DNA of 49,230 bases from Planctomycetota bacterium (GTDB lineage Bacteria > Planctomycetota > Planctomycetia > Pirellulales > Pirellulaceae): contig VGZC01000045.1 in NCBI GenBank assembly GCA_016872725.1, positions 1 to 49,230 of the forward strand, in the 5' to 3' direction. A program made the translations under genes and the position numbers. This document shows positions 24,895 to 33,840 of this stretch, one piece after another (the first letter of the stretch is position 1; each line of letters starts with the position of its first letter). The notes below the pieces were generated by a model. That model searched no databases and was not told where the DNA came from. It saw only the letters and a list, made by a program, of their open reading frames with translations.

Positions 24895-25887
24895 TTACTC
24901 GAACCCGCCGGACGCGATGCAGCCGTCGAGTCGTCGGCCGAGCGACGCGAGGGCTCGTCGCAATTGGTGAAGGTCCCCCCACCGCGTCCGTTCAACCCGC
25001 ACAACCGCGAAAACACGGTCCGCGAACGACGCGAGGCGTGCCAAGTCGAGAACCGGCCACGCACCGCCGTCGATCAACATCATGCCGGACGGCCGCCATT
25101 GGGAAAGGGGAGACACCGTCGAGCACCGGTCGCTCGCCAAAACCGTTCCGGCCGGAATCAGCAAGGCGTTCGACGCCAAGGCCACGATGACATCGTCGAG
25201 CTCCGCTCGGCCGCCGAGCAGATCGCCGAGTCCCGGTCCGACATCGAGTTGCGCGAGCGTGCTGAGCGTCTTCCATTTCGAGTCGGCGTCGACAAGGACG
25301 GTCATCGGCCGGTGGTGGGAGACGGGGCAGGCGCCGATGAGGATTCGCGGAACGTCGATCGGGTCGGCGAACGAAATCAAGAGAACACGCCGCATCGCCG
25401 GTGCCCCGTCGCTCCAGCACAGGTCGCCGATCCGTTCCAATTCGGATCGCCTCAGGGGATCCCTCGCCAATTGATCGGCCGTCGCCCGCTCGAACGCGCT
25501 GGGGATCGCCGTCGGTCGATCGGGAGCGAACGGGCCGGGCCGCCGGACCGAGTCGGCGGACAGCCACCGGTCGACGCGCGACGCGAGGCATTCCGGCGCT
25601 CCGCCGTCCTCGGCGGCGTGGTGAGGGACGTTGGCCGGGTGAAGGAACGGCGTTTGGGGCCCGGCGCCCTCGCCCCGCGGCGCGAGGGCGGCCGCCGTCG
25701 CGCGGGCGCGTTCGGTCGGACGCGTCGAAGCGGGCGCCGCATGCGGCGCATCGATCCGCGCGACGGGACCGCCGTTCGGCGGCCGTCCGTTGATTGAGTC
25801 GCGGAACCACGCGTGTCCCGACATTCGTTCGTCGCCTTGATTCGGGCGGGAGCTCCGCTTGAATGACATATTCATGTCACTGACCAT
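24895..25887 (-). CDS. BY-kinase-like (CpsD/CapB-type) protein lacking the P-loop
   Basis: 330 aa from ATG at 25887, with AGGGTG 7 nt upstream. It overlaps the ATPase gene by 11 nt; a second ATG at 25875 is possible. Residues 1-160 are polar and low in structure. Residues 165-330 follow the bacterial tyrosine-kinase/ParA-like fold. There is a strand RRVLLISF (166-173), where the Walker A loop should follow but reads ADPIDVPRILIGA with no GKT/S. Then come VLVDADSKW (197-205, the Walker A' position), PGLGDLLGGRAELDDVI (218-234, typical of CpsD/ExoP) and MLIDGGAW (270-277, the Walker B position). There is no C-terminal tyrosine cluster. It is probably a catalytically dead partner of the adjacent Wzz-like protein. 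Confidence 0.75.
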   Translation of the reverse strand: MVSDMNMSFKRSSRPNQGDERMSGHAWFRDSINGRPPNGGPVARIDAPHAAPASTRPTERARATAAALAPRGEGAGPQTPFLHPANVPHHAAEDGGAPECLASRVDRWLSADSVRRPGPFAPDRPTAIPSAFERATADQLARDPLRRSELERIGDLCWSDGAPAMRRVLLISFADPIDVPRILIGACPVSHHRPMTVLVDADSKWKTLSTLAQLDVGPGLGDLLGGRAELDDVIVALASNALLIPAGTVLASDRCSTVSPLSQWRPSGMMLIDGGAWPVLDLARLASFADRVFAVVRVERTRWGDLHQLRRALASLGRRLDGCIASGGFE

Positions 25888-27418
25888 TTTCGGTCACCCT
25901 GGGGCGGACGGCCGTCGTCCCGCCGCTCCGGCCGAGCCTCGCATCGAGCGCGAACGATCCGGCGAACACGGGCTGCGACCAGATCGCGAGCATCTCGGCC
26001 GTCAGCTCGGCGCCCGGCCGAGGCGTCTCGACGGAGACGGCCGCCGCCGTGTCCCGCAGTTCCCGAACGGACGCTTCGAGCTCCCATTCCGGTTCCGGCG
26101 CGCCGCGCGGGGAGTCCGCCGGTTGCCGGCACGCGCCGTCGCACGCGCCGTCGCACGCGCCGTCGCACGCGCCGCATTCCGAGGCCCCACCCCGCGCGCG
26201 ATCATCCGATTTTTCTCCCGGACGCGGCTCGTCATGGCCGTCGGCCGACGGATCGGGCCGCTCCGAACGCATCGTCACGGCCGGCAGCGTTCGCCAATCC
26301 GCGAACCGATCCAAGACCACCTCCTCATCCTCGAACGGGCCGCCGAACGGATCCACCGCGTGGACCGTGGCCTCGACGACCCGCGCATGCGCCTTTTCCG
26401 CGCTGTCCGTCACGGGGAGTTCCTCTTCGGTGTCGGATACGGGGATCGGTCCGTCAACGAGCGGCCGATCATTCGAAAGACCCGCCGGTTCGCATGCCGC
26501 GCGCGGCAGGGCGCCGAGCGGCGGAACGACGACCGGCTCGTCGTCGTCCTCGAACAAACCGAACTCGACGATCGACGCGCCGTCCCCTTCGGACACCGAT
26601 CGCGCGGCGGGAAACCGCTGCAGGTCGGCCCATGCTTCCTCGATGCCCTGGCCGCTCACCTTGCGGATCCCGCCGGCGCACGCGAGGATCAGCGCGTGGT
26701 CGCACGTTTGGTTGATCAGCCGAGGGATCCCGTCGGTGGCCGTGAAGACGGCCCGATACGCGTCACTCGAAAAGAGCTCGTCGACCACACCGCCCGCCGC
26801 CGCGATTTGATGGCGAACGAACTGTTCCGTCTCGGTCTGATTGAGCGAACCGAGATAGCACCGCCCGACGATGCGCTGCTGGAACGAGGCCAGTCGGGGA
26901 TGCGCCATGCGTTCTTCGAGCTGCGCGTCGCCGGCGAGCACGAGCCGGACGCGGGGCTGGCCGGATCGGACCAGGTTCGTGATCAACCGGACTTCCTCGA
27001 TCAGCCGCGTCGGCATGGTGTGCGCTTCATCGATCACCAGCACGAGCCCCTGGCGGCACCGCTCGTTCGGTTCGAGGAAATCGATGAGCGAGAGCCGAAG
27101 TTCACCTTCCTCAAAGCCCCGATACGGCAGCTTCAACTCAAAAAGGATGTTTTGGAGCAGAGCCCGTCGGCTGTTCAGACGCGCGTTCGAGATCAGGGCG
27201 ACGGAGAAATCCTTACGGAATCGATCGGCGATCCGCCGGCAGAGGAGCGATTTCCCGGTTCCCGCGGAACCGATCACGACGCCGATTCCCTCCGCCCGCT
27301 CGATGACCCGCTCCATCGTGGAAAAGGCTTGTTCGAGGAGCGCCGCCGGGAACTGGAAGTCCGGCGAAGGCACGGCGGGAAACGGGCGGCGACGCAATCC
27401 AAAAAACGTCTCGTACAT
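25877..27418 (-). CDS. ExeA-like AAA ATPase of a polysaccharide/secretion locus
   Basis: 513 aa from ATG at 27418 with GGAAGG upstream. It begins MYETFFGLRRRPFPAVP, the usual start of ExeA/GspA-type ATPases, including those next to exosortase and exopolysaccharide loci. Walker A GSAGTGKS is at 50-57, Walker B LVLVIDEAH at 125-133, followed by sensor-like LVLAGDAQLEERM and RIVGRCYLGSLNQTETEQF, with GIPRLINQTCDHAL as the C-terminal lid. Residues about 300-513 are acidic, disordered and planctomycete-specific. They contain four C-D-G-A-type repeats near 414-430. It is presumably a peripheral membrane ATPase powering envelope assembly with the Wzz-like protein. The gene ends inside the next gene's start. 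Confidence 0.88.
   Translation of the reverse strand: MYETFFGLRRRPFPAVPSPDFQFPAALLEQAFSTMERVIERAEGIGVVIGSAGTGKSLLCRRIADRFRKDFSVALISNARLNSRRALLQNILFELKLPYRGFEEGELRLSLIDFLEPNERCRQGLVLVIDEAHTMPTRLIEEVRLITNLVRSGQPRVRLVLAGDAQLEERMAHPRLASFQQRIVGRCYLGSLNQTETEQFVRHQIAAAGGVVDELFSSDAYRAVFTATDGIPRLINQTCDHALILACAGGIRKVSGQGIEEAWADLQRFPAARSVSEGDGASIVEFGLFEDDDEPVVVPPLGALPRAACEPAGLSNDRPLVDGPIPVSDTEEELPVTDSAEKAHARVVEATVHAVDPFGGPFEDEEVVLDRFADWRTLPAVTMRSERPDPSADGHDEPRPGEKSDDRARGGASECGACDGACDGACDGACRQPADSPRGAPEPEWELEASVRELRDTAAAVSVETPRPGAELTAEMLAIWSQPVFAGSFALDARLGRSGGTTAVRPRVTENGQ
26129..26176. repeat. Four 12-bp tandem repeats encoding C-D-G-A in the ATPase tail
   Basis: The unit GCACGCGCCGTC is repeated exactly at 26129-26140, 26141-26152 and 26153-26164, with a variant fourth copy to 26176. 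On the coding (minus) strand it gives a row of evenly spaced cysteines, C-x3-C-x3-C-x3-C. The period keeps the reading frame. Confidence 0.9.
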
Positions 27419-27586
27419 GCGTTCCTTCCTTGGGCGGCGCGAACGACCGGCGCGGGCCGTACGATGAGCGCGGACCGGCATATTCTCCTGATCGGCGCGC
27501 GGGGAACGCCGCCTTCAACCCGTTTCTTGAACGGATCGACCCGGCAAGGCGGGGAACGGCCGCTTCCCATGGGGACGTGACGGCGG

Positions 27587-28981
27587 CTACCGCCGCCAAT
27601 CCAGCGAGCCGTCGATCGCCTCGATCAAAGCCATGCGCGGGTCGTGGACGAGATTCGCGGCGAATCCAGGATCCACGATCCAGCCGATCAGGACGGCGGC
27701 GCACACGGCGACCAGGAAGAGCCTCGCGAACCGTCCCCACACGTCGGCGACCGCGTGGCGCCGCGAAGGGGGCGCCGGCCGACCAACGGCCGCGACGAGC
27801 GGAACGCCCCATGCGCCCAGTTGACTCAGATCGCGGAGGATGTGGTATCGACTCCGCTGCCGGATTCCGAGCGCGAGGAAACCCGCGGCCAGCGCCGTCA
27901 GGCCGATCATTCGCCATTGCGCGGGAGACCGTCCACCTTGTCGGGCCACGATCGACGGCAGCCGTGTGTCGACCAATCGGAAGGCATCGACGGGCGAATC
28001 CAGGCTCGCCGCCGGGCCGGACGTATCGGACGCGGCGGCAGCGGTCGTGAACGCGTCGAGCGATCGGCGCAGGTCTTGTTCGGCGCGCTCGGCGGCACCG
28101 CGATCGGCCGCCCACGCGTCGAGTTCCACTTGGGGTTGCCACTCCGCGTCGTCGTCCTCCGTGGGCGATGCGCCGACTTGGAACGGTTGGCCGAGTTCGA
28201 TCGATGAGGATTCGACCATCGGGATCCGGTCGAGCGCATCGCTCAGTCCCTGGATATTGCGCCGAGCCTTCTCGACGTTCGGATGGCGGCTCGTGAACTG
28301 CTCCAGGCAATCGGCGAGTTGTCCGCGGGCCGCGTCGAGTTCCCGTGAAACGGCGAGCCAGCGGGGATTGACGGGCGTCGACGGCGGAATCCGAGTCGAC
28401 ACCGGATAGGTCGGTTCCAAGCGGGTCCTCGCGACCAAGAGCGACTGGTGGTTCATCGCGGCTTCAACGGCCGCGGCGTACGCATCGGCGCGGGCGCGCA
28501 CGTCGGCGAGCGCTTGGGTGGTGAGCGTCGTTCGCCGATCGCGATCCGCGCGGAGCCAGAGGTCGGCCAGCCGCGCGGGGATGGCGCCCGAAAGCCCGGC
28601 GGCGCATCGTTCGAGTGCGCGAAGGTCGCGTCGAGGCGATCGGCTCGTCATGGAAAGATGGACGCGAAGTTGCTTCTCGGCACGCTCGATTTCCACGATC
28701 ATGCCGGTTGAAAGTCCGCGGGCGGACGCGTGCGCCGCGCCGAGTTCGCGGACCGCCCGTTCCCCCGACGCGTCGATCGATGCGCCGGCCCATTCAAAGG
28801 AAAGCGTGGTTCGAAGGCCGCATTCCGCGATCGGGCCGGGCCAGCCGACGGCGAGCACGGAGATGGCCATGCCGCACGTGACGAGGACCAGCGCGGCCGC
28901 GTTCCAAACGGGCCGTTCGTTCGCGGGCCGAACCTCTTGGTCGACGTCCATGCGATGCGCGCTCGCATTTCGGCGAGCCAC
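27587..28981 (-). CDS. Wzz/GumC-like polysaccharide chain-length (co-polymerase) protein
   Basis: 464 aa from GTG at 28981 with AAGGA just upstream; an ATG at 28951 lacks a ribosome site. TM1 is at about 28-48 (ALVLVTCGMAISVLAVGW). A long periplasmic helical domain follows, with repeated E/R/A-rich coils and PNVEKARRNIQGLSDAL near 235-250. Two C-terminal membrane segments are at about 360-377 (LTALAAGFLALGI) and 425-446 (FLVAVCAAVLIGWIVDPG). The arrangement matches polysaccharide co-polymerases, though with an extra helix and no obvious PxxP-G motif. It is the first gene of the minus-strand polysaccharide operon, divergent from trpF, and 168 nt upstream of the ATPase. Confidence 0.7.
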   Translation of the reverse strand: MARRNASAHRMDVDQEVRPANERPVWNAAALVLVTCGMAISVLAVGWPGPIAECGLRTTLSFEWAGASIDASGERAVRELGAAHASARGLSTGMIVEIERAEKQLRVHLSMTSRSPRRDLRALERCAAGLSGAIPARLADLWLRADRDRRTTLTTQALADVRARADAYAAAVEAAMNHQSLLVARTRLEPTYPVSTRIPPSTPVNPRWLAVSRELDAARGQLADCLEQFTSRHPNVEKARRNIQGLSDALDRIPMVESSSIELGQPFQVGASPTEDDDAEWQPQVELDAWAADRGAAERAEQDLRRSLDAFTTAAAASDTSGPAASLDSPVDAFRLVDTRLPSIVARQGGRSPAQWRMIGLTALAAGFLALGIRQRSRYHILRDLSQLGAWGVPLVAAVGRPAPPSRRHAVADVWGRFARLFLVAVCAAVLIGWIVDPGFAANLVHDPRMALIEAIDGSLDWRR

Positions 28982-29248
28982 CCTTTCCTTGTCGGGCTAT
29001 GATCCGACCCGGCGTGGGCCGTTCGGCGCGCCGCGGCCGGCGCGCGCGTTTTCGTCCGCATTCGTTTACATCGGCTGCGCCGGTGTATGGCCTTCATCCT
29101 GGATCGCGGGCCCGTGGCCGACTCGATCGTATCGCCCGCCTTCTTGCCTCGATCTCGGTCGCCTATCATCAAGGCGGGACGCGAACGCTCCGGCGACGCC
29201 GCGCACCCCCGTTTTCCCAATTGCGCCGCCTGTTTCCCGGAGTCGCCC

Positions 29249-29917
29249 GTGTTTCGGATCAAGGTCTGCGGAATCCGCGGTGCGGCCGACGCGATCGCCG
29301 CCCGCGACGCGGGTGTCGACGCCATCGGTCTCAACTTCCACGCGCCAAGCCCCCGGTCGATTGACGAGGCAGCCGCCGAGGCCATGCGGCGCGCGGTGCC
29401 CGGCGACTTCCTCGAATGGGTCGGCGTTTTTGTGAACGACGAACCGGACCGGATTCGGCGCGTCGCTCGGCGCGCCGGCCTCAACCACGTGCAGCTCCAC
29501 GGCGACGAAGACGCCGAACGGATCGCCGAACTGGCCCCACTGTCGGTGATCCGAGCCGTTCGCGTGCGCGACGGCGAGTCACTGATGGACGCGGTCGAGC
29601 GGACGATCGGAACGATGCCTCCCGGGAACCTCGCCGGCCTTCTGGCCGACTTCCACCACGATCGGCTCTTTGGCGGATCCGGGCGGTCATTGGCTTGGAA
29701 CGAGCTTGGCGCGCCGAGCGGCGCCTGGGGCCGCGTCCCGTGGATCTTGGCCGGGGGCCTGACTCCCGCGAATGTCGCCGTCGCCGTTCAAATGGCGAAA
29801 CCCCACGCCGTGGATACGGCGAGCGGCGTCGAGTCGGCTCCGGGCAACAAGGATTCGGATGCGATGCGAGCGTTCGTCCGGGCCGCGCGAAGCGCGTTCG
29901 GGACGTTGTCCGAATGA
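29249..29917 (+). CDS. trpF: Phosphoribosylanthranilate isomerase
   Basis: 222 aa from GTG at 29249 with GGAG 7 nt upstream; the longer open frame has no ribosome site. It converts N-(5-phosphoribosyl)anthranilate to CdRP in tryptophan synthesis. The TIM-barrel motifs are all present: FRIKVCGIR with the catalytic Cys near residue 7, [38 protein letters not shown] with the catalytic Asp, [10 protein letters not shown] and AVDTASGVE followed by PGNKD. No other trp gene is adjacent, so tryptophan genes are scattered in this genome. The 155-nt gap to ahcY contains no feature I recognise. Confidence 0.95.
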   Translation: MFRIKVCGIRGAADAIAARDAGVDAIGLNFHAPSPRSIDEAAAEAMRRAVPGDFLEWVGVFVNDEPDRIRRVARRAGLNHVQLHGDEDAERIAELAPLSVIRAVRVRDGESLMDAVERTIGTMPPGNLAGLLADFHHDRLFGGSGRSLAWNELGAPSGAWGRVPWILAGGLTPANVAVAVQMAKPHAVDTASGVESAPGNKDSDAMRAFVRAARSAFGTLSE

Positions 29918-30072
29918 GGCGGATCGTGGCGAAGGAGGCCGCTCCGCCGCGGCCGACGGATCGGACGTTCGAAGCGTCGATCCCGCCGCTTGCCCGTTCG
30001 CACGGTCATCGTCATACTGGGACCAAGCTGCGTTTCGTTCATGAACTTCTGAACAGCATGAGGAGATCACTC

Positions 30073-31392
30073 GTGGCTCCCGCCGAAGTCGTATCGCAGA
30101 AAAAACTCCCCTACAAGGTTCGCGATATCGCACTGGCCCCTTGGGGACGGCGCGAAATCATGCTGGCGGAAAACGAAATGCCCGGCCTCATGGCCCTCCG
30201 CCGGAAATACGGCGTGTCCAAGCCGCTCAACGGAGCTCGGATCGCCGGCTGCCTCCATATGACCATCGAAACGGCCGTGTTGATTGAAACGTTGGCGCAG
30301 CTCGGCGCCGAGGTCCAATGGAGCAGTTGCAATATCTACTCGACGCAGGATCAGGCCGCCGCCGCGATCGCCGACACGGGCGTTCCGGTCTACGCGTGGA
30401 AAGGCGAGACCGAGGAGGAATACTACTGGTGCATCGAGCAAACGCTCGTCTTTCCGAACGGCGAACCGCTCAATATGATCCTCGACGACGGCGGCGACTT
30501 GACGGCCCTCGTGCACGACAGGTACCCCGAACTCCTTCCCGGAATCCGAGGGCTTTCCGAGGAAACCACGACCGGCGTCAAGCAACTCCGGAAAATGGTC
30601 AAGACCGGCGCGCTCAAGATCCCCGCGATGAACGTGAACGACTCGGTGACCAAGAGCAAGTTCGACAATCTCTATGGATGCCGGGAATCGCTTCTGGACG
30701 GAATCAAGCGTGCGACCGACGTCATGATCGCGGGCAAGACGGCCGTCGTCTGCGGGTACGGCGACGTCGGCAAGGGCTGCGCGCAAGCCCTCTCGCGCTT
30801 CGGGGCAAGGGTCATTGTCACCGAGATCGATCCGATCATCGCCCTTCAGGCGGCCATGGAAGGATACGAGGTGACGACCATGGAAGAGGCCGCGCCGCGG
30901 GGAAACCTCTTCGTCACGGCGACCGGCAACAGGAATATCATCCGCGGCGAACACATGGAGCGGATGCCGAACGATGCGATCCTTTGCAACATCGGCCACT
31001 TCGACCTCGAAATCGACGTCGCCTGGCTCAACGGCCGCAAGGACCTGAAGCGTCAGGAAATCAAGCCGCAGGTCGATCGGTACACATTCCCGAACGGCCG
31101 CTCGCTCCTCTTGCTCGCCCAAGGACGTCTTGTCAATCTCGGCTGCGCCTCGGGGCATCCCTCGTTCGTCATGTCCTCGTCGTTCACCAACCAGGTCCTG
31201 GCCCAAATCGCCCTTTGGACCGAGGAGTTCGACGTCGGCCTGCATGTGTTGCCCAAGAAATTGGACGAGGAAGTCGCCCGCCTTCACCTCGAGAAGCTCG
31301 GCGTGAAGCTCACCCAGCTCACTCCCGAGCAAGCGGATTACATCGGCGTATCCGTCGAAGGTCCGTACAAGCCCGACGCGTATCGGTATTGA
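30073..31392 (+). CDS. ahcY: Adenosylhomocysteinase (S-adenosyl-L-homocysteine hydrolase)
   Basis: 439 aa. I chose GTG at 30073 because GAGGAG at 30060-30065 is 7 nt upstream; the ATG at 30058 overlaps that site and has none of its own. The enzyme hydrolyses S-adenosylhomocysteine to adenosine and homocysteine with tightly bound NAD, completing the methyl cycle. Family blocks are intact: [15 protein letters not shown] (60-74), [16 protein letters not shown] (84-99), [13 protein letters not shown] with the catalytic Lys and Asp, the NAD loop CGYGDVGKG (227-235), GHFDLEID and the C-terminal KPDAYRY. Length is normal. I looked for an SAH riboswitch upstream and did not see its conserved core. 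Confidence 0.97.
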   Translation: MAPAEVVSQKKLPYKVRDIALAPWGRREIMLAENEMPGLMALRRKYGVSKPLNGARIAGCLHMTIETAVLIETLAQLGAEVQWSSCNIYSTQDQAAAAIADTGVPVYAWKGETEEEYYWCIEQTLVFPNGEPLNMILDDGGDLTALVHDRYPELLPGIRGLSEETTTGVKQLRKMVKTGALKIPAMNVNDSVTKSKFDNLYGCRESLLDGIKRATDVMIAGKTAVVCGYGDVGKGCAQALSRFGARVIVTEIDPIIALQAAMEGYEVTTMEEAAPRGNLFVTATGNRNIIRGEHMERMPNDAILCNIGHFDLEIDVAWLNGRKDLKRQEIKPQVDRYTFPNGRSLLLLAQGRLVNLGCASGHPSFVMSSSFTNQVLAQIALWTEEFDVGLHVLPKKLDEEVARLHLEKLGVKLTQLTPEQADYIGVSVEGPYKPDAYRY

Positions 31393-31488
31393 TGGATTGC
31401 GGTGTGGGCCGAGCGGTGCTCCATGCCAGGCTCGGGACGGCGGGCGCTCGAAACAATGCGATGCCTTCGATAACGGAGTAGCGAGTCC

Positions 31489-32811
31489 ATGCCGGAGATC
31501 CAGGCGTTCCGGGGATTGCGGTACGATCTCGGACATGTCGGCGCGCTCGGCGATGTGGTCGCGCCGCCCTACGATGTGATCGACGCCGATCGGCAAGACG
31601 CGCTCTACAAGCGGCATCCCGCCAATGTCATCCGGCTCATCCTGAACCGGCCTGAGCCGGGTGACGACGACGCGAACAACCGGTACACGCGGGCCGCTCG
31701 TTTCCTGAGGAATTGGCGTTCGGAGGGCGTTCTGCGCGTCGACGGGAACGCGTCGATCTACGTTTATTACCAGTCGTTCCGCGCCGGCGATCGCGAGTTG
31801 ACTCGGCGGGGATTCATGGCCCGCGTCCGAATCGAACCGTTCGGGTCGGGCCGTGTCTTTCCGCACGAGGAGACGCTCGCGTCGCCCAAGGCCGATCGGC
31901 TCAAACTCACCCAGGCCTGCAAGACGAACCTGAGTCCGATCTTTGGGCTCTATCCCGATCCCCAGCGCCGCGCGGAACAGCTCCTGGACGACGCCATCGG
32001 AGGCGCGCCTCCGCTCGAAGCCGTGGACCATCTTGGCGTCGTCCATCGCATGTGGCCCGTCGCCGACGTCCATCGCATCGCCGGCCTCTCGCAACTCGTC
32101 GGCGATAAACCGCTCTTCATCGCCGACGGACACCACCGCTACGAAACGGCACTCAACTACCGCGATACGCTCGCCGCCCAACGCCCCCTCGATCGAATCC
32201 ATCCGGCGAACTTCGTGCTGACAATGCTCGTGAGCATGAGCGATTCGGGCATGGTTGTGCTCCCGACCCACCGACTCTTCCGAGGTCTGCCGCCGATCGG
32301 CGTGGAGGAACTGCGGAATCGGCTGAGCCCGTGTTTCGCGCCGGTCGGAACGGCCGAGGGCCCCGAGGGTGGCCGATCGCTTTGGGAGGCGATCGAAGCC
32401 GACGGCGTTCAGGGTGAGCTGGCCCTCTATTCGGGCCTCGACCGGCGCTGGCTGCGCGTGCGAATCACCCGGGAAGGCGAACGTCGGATGGCCGAGGTCG
32501 CTTCCGAACATGGTGACGCCTGGCGAGGATTGGGCGTCGCCATCCTCCATCGACTGGTAATCGAGAGGCTCTTCGAAACGAGGGACGTTCCACGCCCCGA
32601 GTATGTCCACCAGGTGGACGAAGTCGTGGCCGGGCTGCGTGACGGCGACCCGTCAACCGGCTCGCATTACTCGCTCGCCGCGCTGGTGATGCCCGCCACC
32701 ATCGAACATATCCGATCGGTCAGCGTGGCTGGCGAGCGGATGCCGGCGAAGAGCACCTATTTCTACCCAAAGCTGCTCAGCGGGCTGGTCCTGCACTCTC
32801 TGGAACCCTAG
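31489..32811 (+). CDS. DUF1015 family protein
   Basis: 440 aa from ATG at 31489 with CGGAG about 10 nt upstream. Family marks are the N-terminal VAPPYDVID (25-33), PANVIRLILNRPEP, an arginine-rich strand with FGSGRVFPHEET (about 119-130), LSPIFGLYPDP, and IADGHHRYETALNYRD near 210-225, the most conserved DUF1015 block. The C-terminal part ends in KSTYFYPKLLSGLV, also typical. The biochemical role is not established; a phosphatase or kinase link to serine or sugar phosphate metabolism has been proposed for relatives, but nothing here proves it. The protein is cytoplasmic with no signal. It lies between ahcY and the par locus. Confidence 0.9.
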   Translation: MPEIQAFRGLRYDLGHVGALGDVVAPPYDVIDADRQDALYKRHPANVIRLILNRPEPGDDDANNRYTRAARFLRNWRSEGVLRVDGNASIYVYYQSFRAGDRELTRRGFMARVRIEPFGSGRVFPHEETLASPKADRLKLTQACKTNLSPIFGLYPDPQRRAEQLLDDAIGGAPPLEAVDHLGVVHRMWPVADVHRIAGLSQLVGDKPLFIADGHHRYETALNYRDTLAAQRPLDRIHPANFVLTMLVSMSDSGMVVLPTHRLFRGLPPIGVEELRNRLSPCFAPVGTAEGPEGGRSLWEAIEADGVQGELALYSGLDRRWLRVRITREGERRMAEVASEHGDAWRGLGVAILHRLVIERLFETRDVPRPEYVHQVDEVVAGLRDGDPSTGSHYSLAALVMPATIEHIRSVSVAGERMPAKSTYFYPKLLSGLVLHSLEP

Positions 32812-32827
32812 ACCGCCGATCTTGCCG

Positions 32828-32843
32828 AGTTTCACGTGGAACG
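32828..32843. other. parS-like centromere site 1
   Basis: AGTTTCACGTGGAACG matches the widely conserved parS consensus TGTTNCACGTGAAACA at 13 of 16 positions, including the whole TTNCACGTG core and the AAC half-site. It lies about 245 bp before the parA start, as expected for a ParB loading site. Confidence 0.8.
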
Positions 32844-32878
32844 GGTTCGCGGTGGGGATTCGGGCTGGGTAGGCAATG

Positions 32879-32894
32879 AGTTCCACGTGTAACC
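32879..32894. other. parS-like centromere site 2
   Basis: AGTTCCACGTGTAACC matches parS at 13 of 16 positions counting the free N; the GTTNCACGTG half is complete and AAC is kept on the other side. Its centre is 51 bp from that of site 1. The pair together with parA and parB makes a complete parABS locus. Confidence 0.78.
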
Positions 32895-33087
32895 AGCGGG
32901 GGGTTCCGTAACCCACCGTGTGGTGTGAAGCGCGGATCGCCGTGCGTGTACCACGCGCACGATGGCGCGCATGAGCGGGATGGCGAGGGAGAGGGTGGAG
33001 CGGGAATTCCTCTTTTCGCATTCGGGGCATCGTGGTTACAATCCGCCGCCGCGCGGAGCGGGGCGGCGGGGCATGGAGGCGGGCGCC

Positions 33088-33840
33088 GTGGTTCGGACGT
33101 TGTGCGTTGCCAATCAGAAAGGCGGAGTCGGCAAGACAACCACGTGCATCAACCTGGCGGCCGGGTTCGCGAAGGCCGGATACCGGACGCTCGTCGTCGA
33201 CCTCGACCCGCAGTGCAACGCGACCTCCGGAATGGGAGAAAGTCCTGCTTCCGATCACCCATTTGTCCGCGAAGGCCGGCTTCCGGAGGCGATCCGCGCG
33301 ACGCGCGTGCCCGGCCTGTCGCTCGTTCCGGGGTGCCGTGAATGGAACGCGATCGAGATGTTGATGCGGTGGAGCGCGGAGGATATGCGAGTCTTGCGAC
33401 GGCGGCTCGAAGAGGCGTCGAGCGTGTTTGACGAGGTGCTGATCGATTGTCCACCATCACTGGGCGGCCTTACGCGAGCCGCCCTGTCGGCCGCGGATGA
33501 GGTATTGATGCCGATCCAGTGCGAGTATTTCGCCATGGAAGGCCTGACGCAGATGATCCACGTGATCCGGGAGGTCATGCGCGTCGAGCCGGGCCGATTG
33601 GAGTTCGGCGGCATCCTGATGACGATGTACGACGAACGGCTCGAACTGACACGCGAGGTCGAGCGGGAGGTGCGGGAGTTTTTTGGGGAAATCGCGTTCG
33701 AAACGGTCGTTCCGAGGGACGTGGCGGTGGCCGAAGCGCCGAGCCACGGGATGTCGGTGCTGGACTATGGCCCGAGGACACGAGGTGCTCGGGCGTACGT
33801 GGAACTATGCATGGAGGTGTTGAACCGTGACGAAGGATAG
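33088..33840 (+). CDS. parA: Chromosome partition ATPase ParA (Soj)
   Basis: 250 aa from GTG at 33088, with GGAGG at 33075-33079 eight nt upstream; upstream in-frame ATGs have no site or would add an unrelated Arg-rich tail. The deviant Walker A KGGVGKTTT is at 11-19, Walker A' VVDLDPQCNAT at 36-46, and LIDCPPSLGGLT is the Walker B region, followed by MPIQCEYFAMEGLTQ as in Soj proteins. ATP-bound ParA dimers on the nucleoid move ParB-parS complexes apart. It lacks the N-terminal HTH of plasmid ParA types, so it is the chromosomal form. It overlaps parB by 14 nt. Confidence 0.95.
   Translation: MVRTLCVANQKGGVGKTTTCINLAAGFAKAGYRTLVVDLDPQCNATSGMGESPASDHPFVREGRLPEAIRATRVPGLSLVPGCREWNAIEMLMRWSAEDMRVLRRRLEEASSVFDEVLIDCPPSLGGLTRAALSAADEVLMPIQCEYFAMEGLTQMIHVIREVMRVEPGRLEFGGILMTMYDERLELTREVEREVREFFGEIAFETVVPRDVAVAEAPSHGMSVLDYGPRTRGARAYVELCMEVLNRDEG

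Noticed and set aside
29918-30072. SAH riboswitch upstream of ahcY
   Set aside because: I looked for the conserved core that precedes many ahcY genes and did not find it, nor a matching stem.
30067-32610. 847-codon minus-strand open frame over ahcY and the DUF1015 gene
   Set aside because: It is the antisense shadow of two clearly recognised genes and crosses both plus the gap between them.
33550-33570. A third CACGTG site inside parA
   Set aside because: The core is flanked by GATC/ATC and not by the GTT and AAC half-sites that define parS.
33795-33812. ACGTGGAAC near the end of parA as another parS
   Set aside because: Only one half-site is present; the left half lacks TTNC.
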